The notes beneath the pieces are model-generated. The model did not search any database. It was not told the origin of the DNA and saw only the letters and a list, made by a program, of their open reading frames with translations. From the NCBI GenBank assembly GCA_900766165.1, contig CAAFUK010000049.1, positions 1 to 48,847 of the forward strand: a DNA stretch of 48,847 nucleotides, in the 5' to 3' direction. Numbering within the stretch: position 1 is the first letter of the stretch; each line of letters starts with the position of its first letter. Below are positions 18,377 to 27,113 of the stretch, one piece after another. This stretch comes from an uncultured Collinsella sp. (lineage in GTDB: Bacteria > Actinomycetota > Coriobacteriia > Coriobacteriales > Coriobacteriaceae). The position numbers and the translations under genes were made by a program.

Positions 18377-19282
18377 ATGTCCGATTCCGTTGACACGACG
18401 GTCGATACGACCTCGTCGCGCGAGCGCATCAAGCGTGCCCTTTCCCACGGCAAGAAGGGCCGCATCAACAAGGACCTGTCCAACAAGATCATGCTTGGCG
18501 TGTTTCGTGCCGCTGCCTACATCACCACGCTGGTGCTGGTCGCTATCATCGCCTACGTGGTCATCAACGGCCTGCCACACATCTCGCTCGACTTTATCTT
18601 CGGTTGGCCCCAGGGCGTCAACGCCGAGGGCGGAATTTGGCCCACGATCGTCTCGACCGTCTACGTGACGGCGCTCGCCATGCTTATCTGCACGCCGATC
18701 GCTGTGCTGGCAGCCGTCTATCTGGCCGAGTACGCCAAGCAGGGCAAGGTCGTCGAGCTCATTCGCTACGCTGCTGACGCTTTGGCCTCGGTGCCCTCCA
18801 TCGTTATGGGCCTGTTTGGCTACGCCTTGTTTGTCGAGGCTATGGGCCTGGGCCTTTCGATGGTCTCGGCCGCTCTGGCGCTCGCGCTCTTGATGCTTCC
18901 CATCGTCATGCGCACCACCGAAGAAGCCATTCGCGCCGTTCCGCGCTATATCCGTTGGGGCGCGTACGGCCTGGGCGCTACCAAGTGGCAGGTCGTCTCC
19001 AAGATCGTGCTTCCTTCGGCCTTTGGCCGCATTGCCACGGGCATCGTCCTTGCCATCGGCCGTGCCATCGGCGAGACCGCCGTGGTGCTCTACACCATGG
19101 GCCAGGCCATCAATCTACCTATTTCGCCGCTCGATTCCGGTCGTCCCATGACCGTTCACCTGTACCTGCTTGCCAACGACGGCATCAACATGAACGCAGC
19201 CTACGGCACCGCGCTCTTGCTGATGGTGATCATTCTGGCCTTCAACCTGTTTGCGCGCTTCCTGTCGCGCAAGCGTCGCTAG
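18377..19282 (+). CDS. pstA: phosphate ABC transporter permease PstA
   Basis: PstA pairs with PstC as the channel. The 301-residue protein has a charged N-terminal tail of about 45 residues, about six helices and the contact loop RWGAYGLGATKWQVVSKIV, followed by AIGRAIGETAVV. It starts 3 bases after pstC and 12 bases precede pstB. Confidence 0.95.
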   Translation: MSDSVDTTVDTTSSRERIKRALSHGKKGRINKDLSNKIMLGVFRAAAYITTLVLVAIIAYVVINGLPHISLDFIFGWPQGVNAEGGIWPTIVSTVYVTALAMLICTPIAVLAAVYLAEYAKQGKVVELIRYAADALASVPSIVMGLFGYALFVEAMGLGLSMVSAALALALLMLPIVMRTTEEAIRAVPRYIRWGAYGLGATKWQVVSKIVLPSAFGRIATGIVLAIGRAIGETAVVLYTMGQAINLPISPLDSGRPMTVHLYLLANDGINMNAAYGTALLLMVIILAFNLFARFLSRKRR

Positions 19283-19294
19283 TTAAGGAGTCCC

Positions 19295-20098
<804 letters not shown>

Positions 20099-20190
20099 TC
20101 GGTGCGACTAGTCCCAAGCCGATCGGATCTGGTCCGGTGCGTATTCACTGTGCGGGCGGCATGACCGCACCCAACTGATTGGAGTGAACC

Positions 20191-21048
20191 ATGCGCAAAC
20201 TGTTTTCCCGTCAGCTCATCGAGGCCCGTCACGAGATGCTGAGCATCTACGAGGCCGTCGATCTGGCCCTCCACGATGCCGTGAAGGCCTATGTGACCGA
20301 CGACCGCAAGCTCGCCACCAAGACCAAGAAGCGCACGCTTTCGATTGACGCACGCTGCGCCAACCTGGAGGCCGTCTGCTACAACCTGATTGCCACGCAG
20401 TCACCGGTCGCCTCCGACTTCCGCTTGCTGCAGACGATCATCTACGTCGACTTTAACCTGCAGCGCATGACCGATAAGGTTCGCCAGATTTGCCGCGCCA
20501 CGCGTCATATGATCAAGGCCGACATCTCGCTGCCCAAGGAGCTTGTCGGCACGGTCGAGGCCGAGGCTGAGGCCGTCTACCAGGTGCTGGGCTCTTCGCT
20601 TTCTGCGCTCGTCACCAACGACATGTCCATCATCTGCAACTTGGCCGTCGAGGACGAGCCAGTGCACGCCGCCTACGAGAAGTTCTTCCGCACCTTTAAC
20701 CGCATGGACACGGGCGATTTTATGGACGATGACAGCAACTATGACGACCTGCGCCGCGCCATCATGGTATCGCGCTATCTCGATCGCATCGCCTCGATTT
20801 CCATCGATGCCGCCTGCCGTCTGACCTTCCTGTTGACCGGACAGCGTATGACTGCCGGTGATATCGCCTGCACTGATGAGGATGAGCTCGAGAGCATGCG
20901 CGTGCCTTCGGGCGAGGGTGTTATCATGAGGCCCGCCGTCGATGCACGCTACGTTGCCAAGGTGCCCGTTAACGAGGTCAGCGAGGGTCTTCGCTACCTG
21001 CTCGATCATCTTGAGGATGAGGACGATGGCGAGGACGACGAGGAGTAA
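20191..21048 (+). CDS. phoU: PhoU, phosphate signalling regulator
   Basis: PhoU tells the Pst transporter and its sensor kinase that phosphate is sufficient. The 285-residue, all-helical protein has two PhoU repeats, with the metal-binding style motifs in VASDFRLLQTIIYVDFNLQRM and the second-repeat DRIASISIDAACRLTFLL. It extends about 60 residues past the usual length, with an acidic tail ending in repeated D and E. GGAG precedes ATG 20191. The 92-base gap after pstB has a small hairpin GTGCGG/CCGCAC. No phoR-phoB pair is in the window. Confidence 0.92.
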   Translation: MRKLFSRQLIEARHEMLSIYEAVDLALHDAVKAYVTDDRKLATKTKKRTLSIDARCANLEAVCYNLIATQSPVASDFRLLQTIIYVDFNLQRMTDKVRQICRATRHMIKADISLPKELVGTVEAEAEAVYQVLGSSLSALVTNDMSIICNLAVEDEPVHAAYEKFFRTFNRMDTGDFMDDDSNYDDLRRAIMVSRYLDRIASISIDAACRLTFLLTGQRMTAGDIACTDEDELESMRVPSGEGVIMRPAVDARYVAKVPVNEVSEGLRYLLDHLEDEDDGEDDEE

Positions 21049-21167
21049 GTAACCCCGTTCGTCGAAAGATTGTAAATACCTAAGTGAGCGCGGCCTTGCA
21101 CATGCGGGGCCGCGCTCTTGCGTTAGCATGGGACTACTTGTTTGGCTGTCAGCGGAGGCGATTGGCA

Positions 21168-21905
21168 ATGGATAACTATTTGGACTTGATGCGCGCTCGC
21201 CGCGAGCAGATTCTGGAACGTTTTTATGCGGCGCTCGATCGCGCGGGCCGTCCCCACGACGCCGCGCGCCTCATTGCCGTGTCCAAGACCGTTGGTGTCG
21301 ATGAGACCGTTGCCGCCATCCAGGCGGGGTATCGCCATTTTGCCGAGAATCGCCCGCAGGAGCTGGTTCGCAAGCTCACAGGTTTGGCGGAGCATCCGGA
21401 GCTGCCCGAGGTGCGCTTCGATATGATCGGCAACCTGCAGACCAATAAGATCAATGCGGTGCTGGGCTCAGCCGAGCTGATTCACTCGGTGGGTTCGCTG
21501 CATCTGGCGCAGGCGATCTCGAGCCGTGCTGCCCGCAAGATTGAGGCAGGCGAACTCGCCGGCCCCCAGCGTGTGCTCATTGAGGTCAATGTGAGTGGTG
21601 AGGAGTCGAAGGGAGGCTTTTCGCCCGATGAGATTCGCGCCGCCGCGGGTGAGCTTGCGGAACTTGAGGGAATTTGCGTACAGGGGCTTATGACTATGGC
21701 GCCCCGGGGGAATAAGGATGTGGCGCGCCGCACCTTTGCGGGGCTTCGTGAGCTGAGGGATGAGCTGGAGGCGGCGCATCCCGATTTGAACCTGCCTGAG
21801 CTTTCCTGCGGCATGAGCGAAGACTTTGAGCCTGCCCTTGAGGAGGGCTCTACGCTCGTTCGCCTGGGCAGGGTAGTATTTAGCCCGGAGTTTGCAGTAA
21901 AATAA
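21168..21905 (+). CDS. yggS: PLP homeostasis protein YggS/YlmE
   Basis: YggS proteins bind pyridoxal phosphate in an alanine-racemase-like barrel and keep B6 and amino acid pools balanced. The 245-residue protein has LIAVSKTVGVDE with the PLP lysine, HFAENRPQELVRK, FDMIGNLQTNKIN, VNVSGEESKGGF, LMTMAPRG and LSCGMSEDFEPAL. GGAGG (21154-21158) fixes ATG 21168, and the longer ORF upstream is not needed. It is ylmE of the division cluster. Confidence 0.94.
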   Translation: MDNYLDLMRARREQILERFYAALDRAGRPHDAARLIAVSKTVGVDETVAAIQAGYRHFAENRPQELVRKLTGLAEHPELPEVRFDMIGNLQTNKINAVLGSAELIHSVGSLHLAQAISSRAARKIEAGELAGPQRVLIEVNVSGEESKGGFSPDEIRAAAGELAELEGICVQGLMTMAPRGNKDVARRTFAGLRELRDELEAAHPDLNLPELSCGMSEDFEPALEEGSTLVRLGRVVFSPEFAVK

Positions 21906-21965
21906 GGCTCTGAAGTGCGCACTGATTATCGGGGCGCCTGCACTAAACCGCGAGAGGACACAACC

Positions 21966-22688
21966 ATGGGCTTCCTTGACGAGATTAAAAATAAGATGCA
22001 CCTGGGCGGCCAGCAGGGTTACGACCAGGGTTATGGCCAGGACGACGACTACGGCTACGATGATGGCTATGACGATGGCTATCAGGGCAACGGCTACAGC
22101 GGTGCTTCGGGCGAGGGCTTCTACACCCAAGACGAGCCGAGCAACGGCCTGCTTGGTCAGACGCGCCGTGGTGAAGCTGAGTCGGTTGCCGTGTATACAC
22201 GCTCCGGGCAGCTGGTCGGCGATGACTCCCGCCATGCCACGACGTATAACCCGCCTTCGCGCTCGCAGGACAGTGTTGCGAGCGGTTATCGTCCTGGTGC
22301 CTATGACACGCCGTCGAGCTACGCCGAGAACACCCGCGCCCGTGCCGCCGCTGCGCCTGCGCCTGCACCGAGCGATGCCTCGGCCTATGCGAGCAATATC
22401 ATCAACGCCACACCGCAGCTGCCGGCCTATGTCCTGCGCCCCGAGAGCTATGACGACGTGGAGACCGTGGTGCGCCGCGTTCGCACCAAGCAGCCTGTCG
22501 CACTGATTTTTGTGGGCGTACGCACCGAAGTTGCCAAGCGCGTCTTGGACTTCTCTTACGGCTTTGCCTGCGGTCTGGGTGCCACGGTCAAGGAGGTGGG
22601 CGACCGCGTGTTCATGGTGCTGCCCGCCGGTTGCGAGGTCAAAGATTCCGATCTCAAGAAGCTTCGTGCCGACGGCTACCTTAAGTAA
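21966..22688 (+). CDS. sepF: SepF, FtsZ membrane anchor
   Basis: SepF anchors and bundles FtsZ and replaces FtsA in many Gram-positives, consistent with the lack of ftsA here. The 240-residue protein has an N-terminal amphipathic anchor MGFLDEIKNKM, a linker very rich in Tyr, Gly and Asp (about 15-60), further disordered sequence to about 140, then the SepF core with LRPESYDDVETVV, RVLDFSYGFACGLG and VFMVLPAG. Start fixed by GAGAGGA. The yggT reading frame that follows is in the same frame, separated by one TAA. Confidence 0.93.
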   Translation: MGFLDEIKNKMHLGGQQGYDQGYGQDDDYGYDDGYDDGYQGNGYSGASGEGFYTQDEPSNGLLGQTRRGEAESVAVYTRSGQLVGDDSRHATTYNPPSRSQDSVASGYRPGAYDTPSSYAENTRARAAAAPAPAPSDASAYASNIINATPQLPAYVLRPESYDDVETVVRRVRTKQPVALIFVGVRTEVAKRVLDFSYGFACGLGATVKEVGDRVFMVLPAGCEVKDSDLKKLRADGYLK

Positions 22689-22709
22689 AGACAAGACGAG
22701 GAGATTCCC

Positions 22710-22991
22710 ATCAACATCTACACTATCGTCCAGCTGGTCAATACGCTGTTCAACTTCTATTCCACGCTCATTGTCGTCTACTGCTTTATGACGTGGATTC
22801 CCATGAAGCAGGGTGGTTTGCTTCAGGATATTGCCGCGGTGCTTGATAGCGTGTGCGGTCCGTGGCTCAACCTGTTCCGTCGTTTCATCCCGCCGATGGG
22901 CGGTATCGATTTTTCGCCGGTCGTTGCGATTATTGCGTTGCAGTTGGTGCAGAGGCTGGTTCTGCAGCTTCTTATAGGTATACTCGTGTAG
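22710..22991 (+). CDS. yggT: YggT/YlmG family membrane protein, apparent ATC start
   Basis: YggT (YlmG) proteins are small two-helix membrane proteins next to sepF in Gram-positives, with roles in osmotic tolerance or division. The family-like sequence starts with IYTIVQLVNTLFNFYSTLI and ends with a second helix VVAIIALQLVQRLVLQLLI, 93 residues. No ATG, GTG or TTG exists in frame between the sepF stop and ATG 22788, which would delete the first helix. GAGGAG (22698-22703) lies 6 bases before an ATC at 22710, which I take as the start. Readthrough of the sepF TAA is the alternative. Confidence 0.85.
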   Translation: MNIYTIVQLVNTLFNFYSTLIVVYCFMTWIPMKQGGLLQDIAAVLDSVCGPWLNLFRRFIPPMGGIDFSPVVAIIALQLVQRLVLQLLIGILV

Positions 22992-23052
22992 AACTGACTT
23001 AGTAACTTACGTCGGGCGTGTAGCGCCGAGGCGATGAAAAAGGAGACTTGTT

Positions 23053-23727
23053 ATGGCTATTACCCCTGCAGACATCCAGGCTCAGACTTTCTCTGAGGCC
23101 AAGCGTGGCTACGATCCTGCTGAGGTCGACGTCTTCTTGGAGACGCTGTCCTCCGAGGTTGACGCTATGCTCGCTAAGATCGTCGACCTTAAGGGTCGTC
23201 TGACTGCTACCGAGCAGCAGCTTGCCGATGCGCAGGCTCAGCTTGTCCAAGCTCAGGATGCCACCGCCCAGGCCGTTCCTGCCGCCCCCGTGGCTGTTCC
23301 CGCCCCTGACTTCTCCGCTCAGGAGCGCCAGATTTCCGCTGCCCTGATCGCTGCCCAGCAGACCGCTGAGACCATCGTCAACGATGCCAACGAGAACGCT
23401 GAGCGTATCCGCAACGAGGCTGACGCCAAGGCCCGCGAGGTTATCCGCCAGGCTCTGACCGAGAAGCAGGCCGAGCTCGAGGAGATCGATCGTCTCAAGG
23501 CTTCCCGTGAGGAGTTCAAGGCAGAGTATCTCAAGCTCATCCAGCACTTCATGGACGATGCCCAGAATTCCTTCCCGGCCGATCTGATGGCCTCCACGCC
23601 GGTCGGTTCTGCCGCTTCTCCTGCAGTGACTGTTCCCGCCGAGCCGCTGCCCGTCGCTGACCCGGTTGTCCCCGTGGCCGATCCCTTCGCCCCGATCGAC
23701 AACTTTGCTGCCGACGACCTGGACTAA
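23053..23727 (+). CDS. divIVA: DivIVA-domain cell pole/septum protein
   Basis: DivIVA proteins recognise curved membrane and recruit division or growth proteins. The 224-residue protein has the N-terminal membrane-binding region ending in FSEAKRGYDPAEVDVFLETL, then a long coiled coil (about 30-75 and 95-175) rich in A, E, Q and R, split by a Pro/Ala linker, and a Pro/Val/Asp tail. AAGGAG precedes ATG 23053. It closes the division region at a strong terminator. ylmH, common before divIVA, is absent. Confidence 0.93.
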   Translation: MAITPADIQAQTFSEAKRGYDPAEVDVFLETLSSEVDAMLAKIVDLKGRLTATEQQLADAQAQLVQAQDATAQAVPAAPVAVPAPDFSAQERQISAALIAAQQTAETIVNDANENAERIRNEADAKAREVIRQALTEKQAELEEIDRLKASREEFKAEYLKLIQHFMDDAQNSFPADLMASTPVGSAASPAVTVPAEPLPVADPVVPVADPFAPIDNFAADDLD

Positions 23728-23753
23728 CATTCGGCCTACAATTTAGTGCCTAG

Positions 23754-23784
23754 AAAGGACCCGCAGCTTGCGGGTCCTTTTTTA
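23754..23784 (+). terminator. Rho-independent terminator after divIVA
   Basis: A perfect 12-bp stem, AAAGGACCCGCA(23754-23765) and TGCGGGTCCTTT(23769-23780), has a GCT loop and runs into TTTA. Confidence 0.95.
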
Positions 23785-23808
23785 TGACTGTGCAGGGGCG
23801 CGCAACAT

Positions 23809-23846
23809 AAAAAACCGAGCCCTGCACATTGTGGCGCAGAACTCGG
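23809..23846 (-). terminator. Rho-independent terminator of the nitroreductase
   Basis: On the minus strand CCGAG ... CTCGG (plus 23842-23846 and 23815-23819), with an inner CTGC/GCAG, is followed by TTTTTTATG. It faces the divIVA terminator. Confidence 0.85.
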
Positions 23847-23894
23847 CGAATGGGTGAGCGGTAAAAGGTAGGTTTTAGGGCATGTGCCAAAAAA

Positions 23895-24425
23895 CTACTT
23901 GAGGAGGAAGTTGGGGAGGGGAATGGTACGGGCCTCGCGATGCTCGGGGTCGGCGATGTGGTCGGCAGGATAGCCACAGACAAGCATGTGATAGGGATAG
24001 ACGCCCTTGGGCAGATTGAACTGCTCCTGTGCCACCTCAGGCTTAAAATGGCATACCCAGCACGTTCCCAGGCCCTGCTCGGTGGCCTCCATCATCATCT
24101 GATCGCACACGATGGACGTATCGATTTCACTGGAATTCATCTGATCATACGGGCGCACCCAAGCATCATCGGTAACGCTGCAAATAAGGAAAACAAGCGG
24201 AGCCCCAAAGATAGACCCATCACGAGCAAACCGAGGCTGACAAGCAGCTGCCTTCTCCAGAAGCTCAGGCGTATCCAACACCATCACACGGGTTGGATGG
24301 TTATTACAAGCAGAAGGAGCAATACGCCCAGCCTCAACAACGGCATCCACCACAGTCTGCTCAACAGCCCGAGCCTCAAATTCACGACAAGAATAACGAG
24401 AACGGGCCAGATCCAAATACCCCAT
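23895..24425 (-). CDS. nitroreductase family protein
   Basis: Nitroreductases are FMN enzymes that reduce nitro or quinone compounds with NAD(P)H; the true substrate cannot be read from sequence. The 176-residue protein starts MGYLDLARSRYSCREFE, with SRYSxRxF and APSACNNHPTRVMVLD as FMN-site marks and GLGTCWVCHF later. GGAGGG lies upstream of the ATG at 24425; the longer ORF to 24488 is unlikely. The 5' half uses T- and G-ending codons more than neighbouring genes do. It lies downstream of DUF47 and a large hairpin, so it is probably transcribed separately. Confidence 0.85.
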   Translation of the reverse strand: MGYLDLARSRYSCREFEARAVEQTVVDAVVEAGRIAPSACNNHPTRVMVLDTPELLEKAAACQPRFARDGSIFGAPLVFLICSVTDDAWVRPYDQMNSSEIDTSIVCDQMMMEATEQGLGTCWVCHFKPEVAQEQFNLPKGVYPYHMLVCGYPADHIADPEHREARTIPLPNFLLK

Positions 24426-24511
24426 AACCAAACCCTCCAAATTCAGTGTATCAACCCAAAGTAAAACAAAGGGTACCCAAAGCCCCATCCAGACAAACGT
24501 TTAAGGCGGTC

Positions 24512-24589
24512 CCAAAGTTCCCAATCGGGCTCAAAGGCCCTGCCAATAAAAGCCTCATTGCTTTCAAAGTATCAGCCAAAGTTCCCAAT
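24512..24589. repeat. 14-base direct repeat CCAAAGTTCCCAAT, two copies
   Basis: CCAAAGTTCCCAAT is exact at 24512-24525 and 24576-24589 (64-base period), in the gap between the nitroreductase start and the large hairpin. On the nitroreductase strand it reads ATTGGGAACTTTGG. The copies may be operators for this minus-strand gene. Nothing else in the 24426-24592 gap looks coding. Confidence 0.5.
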
Positions 24590-24592
24590 GGT

Positions 24593-24700
24593 GGTACGTA
24601 AGGCGAAGGGCCGGCCACGGTTTGCTTTCGAACGACTCTGCAAAGCAGCCAGAGTGAGAAAGCAAACCGTGGCCGGCCCTTCGCCGCCGGGACACGTACC
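24593..24700. repeat. 108-base palindromic hairpin element
   Basis: A perfect 28-bp inverted repeat joins 24602-24629 with 24658-24685. An outer 7-bp pair GGTACGT/ACGTACC (24593-24599, 24694-24700) and an inner 6-bp pair ACTCTG/CAGAGT extend it. The right end is 5 bases from the DUF47 stop. No T-run follows on the minus strand, so it is not a normal terminator. It could block 3' exonucleases, end transcription with Rho, or be a mobile palindromic repeat. Confidence 0.9.
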
Positions 24701-24705
24701 CCCAA

Positions 24706-25329
24706 TTAACTGTTCTTCATGACAATCGAATCCACAACATCGGCCACATTCTCACAGCAGTCAGCGCAGTACTCCAGGAAGGCGTACACGTCACGCCAGG
24801 CGATGACCTCGAGCGGGTCCTTGCCGTTAACGTGCAGGTTGCGCATGGCGTTGATATAGAGCTCGTCGGCTTCGGACTCGATGGTGTTGATCTGGATGAC
24901 GAGTTCGCGCAGGGTCTTGGACTTGCGGTAGTTGGGCAGCTCGACCATCAGGTCTTTCATGGCGCGGCAGGCGTCAGTCACCTTGTGGGCGATGACGATG
25001 GCGTCGGGATGGATGCTCTGGATGTTGGTGAAGTAGACGCGCTGCACGACGCCCTCGATGCGGTCGAGTACGGTGTCGAGTGAGCAGCTCATCAGATCCA
25101 GATCCTCGCGCTCGAGCGGGGTGATAAAGGCGGTGAGCAAGGCGTCTTCGAGCTCATGGTGCTTCTTGTCGGCCGCATGCTCAATCGCATGCATCTTATC
25201 GAGCATGTCGTGGATCTGCGCGGGGTCAAAGTTCTCAAAAATCTTGGTGAGCAGCTCGGCTGCCTGAACGGCGAGGTCGGCGCAGGCAACGTAGTTATCA
25301 AAGTAGAACGAATCGGGTTTCTTTGCCAT
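24706..25329 (-). CDS. DUF47 family PhoU-like accessory protein of Pit
   Basis: DUF47 proteins are PhoU-like helical proteins found beside Pit phosphate transporters and thought to regulate them. The 207-residue protein begins MAKKPDSFYFDNYVACADLAVQAAELL and has the family's HAIEHAADKKHHEL and the late TIESEADELY. It follows pit on the same strand with a 67-base gap. AAAGGAC lies upstream of the ATG at 25329. Confidence 0.9.
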   Translation of the reverse strand: MAKKPDSFYFDNYVACADLAVQAAELLTKIFENFDPAQIHDMLDKMHAIEHAADKKHHELEDALLTAFITPLEREDLDLMSCSLDTVLDRIEGVVQRVYFTNIQSIHPDAIVIAHKVTDACRAMKDLMVELPNYRKSKTLRELVIQINTIESEADELYINAMRNLHVNGKDPLEVIAWRDVYAFLEYCADCCENVADVVDSIVMKNS

Positions 25330-25396
25330 GGGTGGGTCCTTTCGAGGCGAAGACGGGTGGGCGAAGTGTTGCGGTCCGGATGGACGCTCGGTTTGA

Positions 25397-26446
25397 TTAG
25401 AGGAACATCATGAACAGCTTGGCCATGACAAAGCTGATGAGTCCGCAGGCAGGGAAGGTGAAGAACCAGGTGAACATCATGTCCTTGACGACGCCGAAGT
25501 TGATGGCCGAGAGGCGCTTGACGGCACCGACGCCCATGATGGCGCAGGTCTTGATGTGTGTGGAGGACACGGGGATGCCGGTAAGGGTGGCAAGCAGCAG
25601 GTTCGCGGCGCCCGCCAGGTCGGCGGAGAAGCCCTGGTACTTTTCGAGCTTGACCATGCTCTGGCCGACGGACTTGATGATGCGCTCGCCGCCCACGCTG
25701 GTGCCGATGCCCATAGTGGCCGAGCACAGCAGCATAATCCAGATGGGGATGCCTGCATCGCCGACGCTCGTCTGGCCGCTGGCAAAGGCCACGCCTAAAA
25801 AGAGCACGCCGATGAACTTCTGTCCATCCTGCGCGCCGTGCATAAAGCTCATGGCCGCGGCGCTCGCGATCTGAGCGTATTTAAAGAAGACATTGGCACG
25901 TCGCCTGTTGGCGGCGGCGAAAAGAATCGAGACGAGCTTGCACAGGACCCAGCCCATGACAAAGCCCAGGCCTATGGAGAGCGCCAGGCCGTAGATGACC
26001 TTCATCCACTCGTGGACGTTGACGCTGCTCGCACCGCCGAGGGCGATGGCGGCACCGGTCAGGCCGGCGATAAGGCTGTGGCTTTGCGAGGTGGGGATGC
26101 CAAAACGCGATGCTGTGGCGCCGTAGACGACGATGGAGAACAGCGCCGCGCATAGGCAGGCGAGCGCCATGGTGCTGTTTCCGCCAAAGTCGACGATATG
26201 TGAGATGGTGTTGGCGACGCTCGCGTTAAAGTGCGTCATGATGAGCACGCCGAGGAAGTTGAATGCGGCGCTCATGAGAATGGCGGCGCGGGCGGGCATG
26301 CAACGCGTGGTGACGCAGGTCGCGATGGCGTTGGGCGCGTCGGTCCATCCATTGACGAAGATGGCGCCCAACGCGAGGATCACGGTGACGGCAAGGACTG
26401 GGTTCGACACAATTTGGCCGAGGAAGGTTGAGAACGTTACGTCCAT
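25397..26446 (-). CDS. pit: low-affinity inorganic phosphate transporter (PiT family)
   Basis: PiT proteins import metal-phosphate with protons or sodium. The 349-residue protein has about ten membrane helices and the two inverted-repeat signatures: FVNGWTDAPNAIATCV near the N-terminus and AAAMSFMHGAQDGQKFIGV in the second half, plus SQSHSLIAGL. It pairs with the DUF47 gene downstream. Together with pstSCAB this gives the window both a low- and a high-affinity phosphate route. Confidence 0.93.
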   Translation of the reverse strand: MDVTFSTFLGQIVSNPVLAVTVILALGAIFVNGWTDAPNAIATCVTTRCMPARAAILMSAAFNFLGVLIMTHFNASVANTISHIVDFGGNSTMALACLCAALFSIVVYGATASRFGIPTSQSHSLIAGLTGAAIALGGASSVNVHEWMKVIYGLALSIGLGFVMGWVLCKLVSILFAAANRRRANVFFKYAQIASAAAMSFMHGAQDGQKFIGVLFLGVAFASGQTSVGDAGIPIWIMLLCSATMGIGTSVGGERIIKSVGQSMVKLEKYQGFSADLAGAANLLLATLTGIPVSSTHIKTCAIMGVGAVKRLSAINFGVVKDMMFTWFFTFPACGLISFVMAKLFMMFL

Positions 26447-26659
26447 ATATGGGCTTTCTCGAAGTTTACAGACACGTTACAAAAACATGATAAATCGTAT
26501 CACCTCCTGCGGGTCTCTTTACCGAGTTCTGATGGGAGAAGTGAACTTTTTGGCACTAAAATTGAATATTAGCCCTGTTGACCGCGGGTGTTCTTTTTGC
26601 TAACACGCCATGCGGACACGTGCGATTACTACGACACTCCAAAACCACAGTCTGTTCGC
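26447..26659 (-). promoter_or_regulatory. pit upstream gap with Pho-box-like repeat and strong SD motif
   Basis: No gene is seen. TTTACA-GACAC-GTTACA at 26465-26481 (plus strand) is a second pair of TTNACA-type units with an 11-base period, as before pgeF. On the minus strand AGGAGGTGAT (plus 26499-26508) is a near-perfect match to the 16S 3' end, followed by ATG TTT TTG TAA, a three-codon ORF in the pit leader. Either may be chance. Confidence 0.3.
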
Positions 26660-26689
26660 TTTACAACATGCAAACATGCGTTCGATAAT
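26660..26689 (+). promoter_or_regulatory. promoter with overlapping SOS-box-like palindrome
   Basis: TTTACA(26660-26665), an 18-base spacer and GATAAT(26684-26689) form a good promoter. The start point, about 7 bases on, would fall at or next to the ATG at 26697. CAAAC-ATGC-GTTCG at 26671-26684 differs at one base from the Gram-positive LexA core CGAAC-N4-GTTCG and lies between -35 and -10, where a repressor would block transcription. Confidence 0.5.
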
Positions 26690-26696
26690 AGGAGGC

Positions 26697-27035
26697 ATGG
26701 AATATCGACAGACAGACGGCAAAACTCGGCGCGTGCACAAGCAGTATGTGGACGTCGTGGCCCGCATCCTCGCGGGCGGACAGGTCGTGCCGGTCACCGT
26801 CTGCTGGGTCGACGGCCGTTGTTTTACGATCGACGAAATTATCTCGACCACCGGGTTTGGCCTGATGGTCCACGGCATCCGTACGGCAACATATAAGGTG
26901 CGTTTTGGCGGGCACGCGACCGAGTTGTATCTGGAGGACCAGACGCGCGAGCGGGCAGACGGCTCGCAGGCACACGTGATGCGTTGGTGGGTCTGGGCCT
27001 TTGATCGTACGCTTGAGGGCGAGCGCCGTAGGTAA
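26697..27035 (+). CDS. uncharacterised small protein, possibly SOS-linked
   Basis: I do not recognise this 112-residue protein with confidence. It is mostly beta-like with many aromatic residues; PVTVCWVDGRCFTIDEII resembles, loosely, the W-x-GR-x-Y/F pattern of DUF6504 proteins that accompany DinB-type polymerases in actinobacteria, which would suit the SOS-like box upstream. That link is only inference. AGGAGG ends one base before the ATG, too close for normal use, so a leaderless mRNA is likely; GTGs at 26733 and 26748 are alternative starts. It ends RR-rich and has no signal or membrane segment. Confidence 0.65.
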   Translation: MEYRQTDGKTRRVHKQYVDVVARILAGGQVVPVTVCWVDGRCFTIDEIISTTGFGLMVHGIRTATYKVRFGGHATELYLEDQTRERADGSQAHVMRWWVWAFDRTLEGERRR

Positions 27036-27113
27036 GGACGCACGGCGTTCGGGTACAATGACAGGAATCTTGTCACCTACGGCGCTGTCGTGCGCTTTTT
27101 GAAAGGACGAAGT

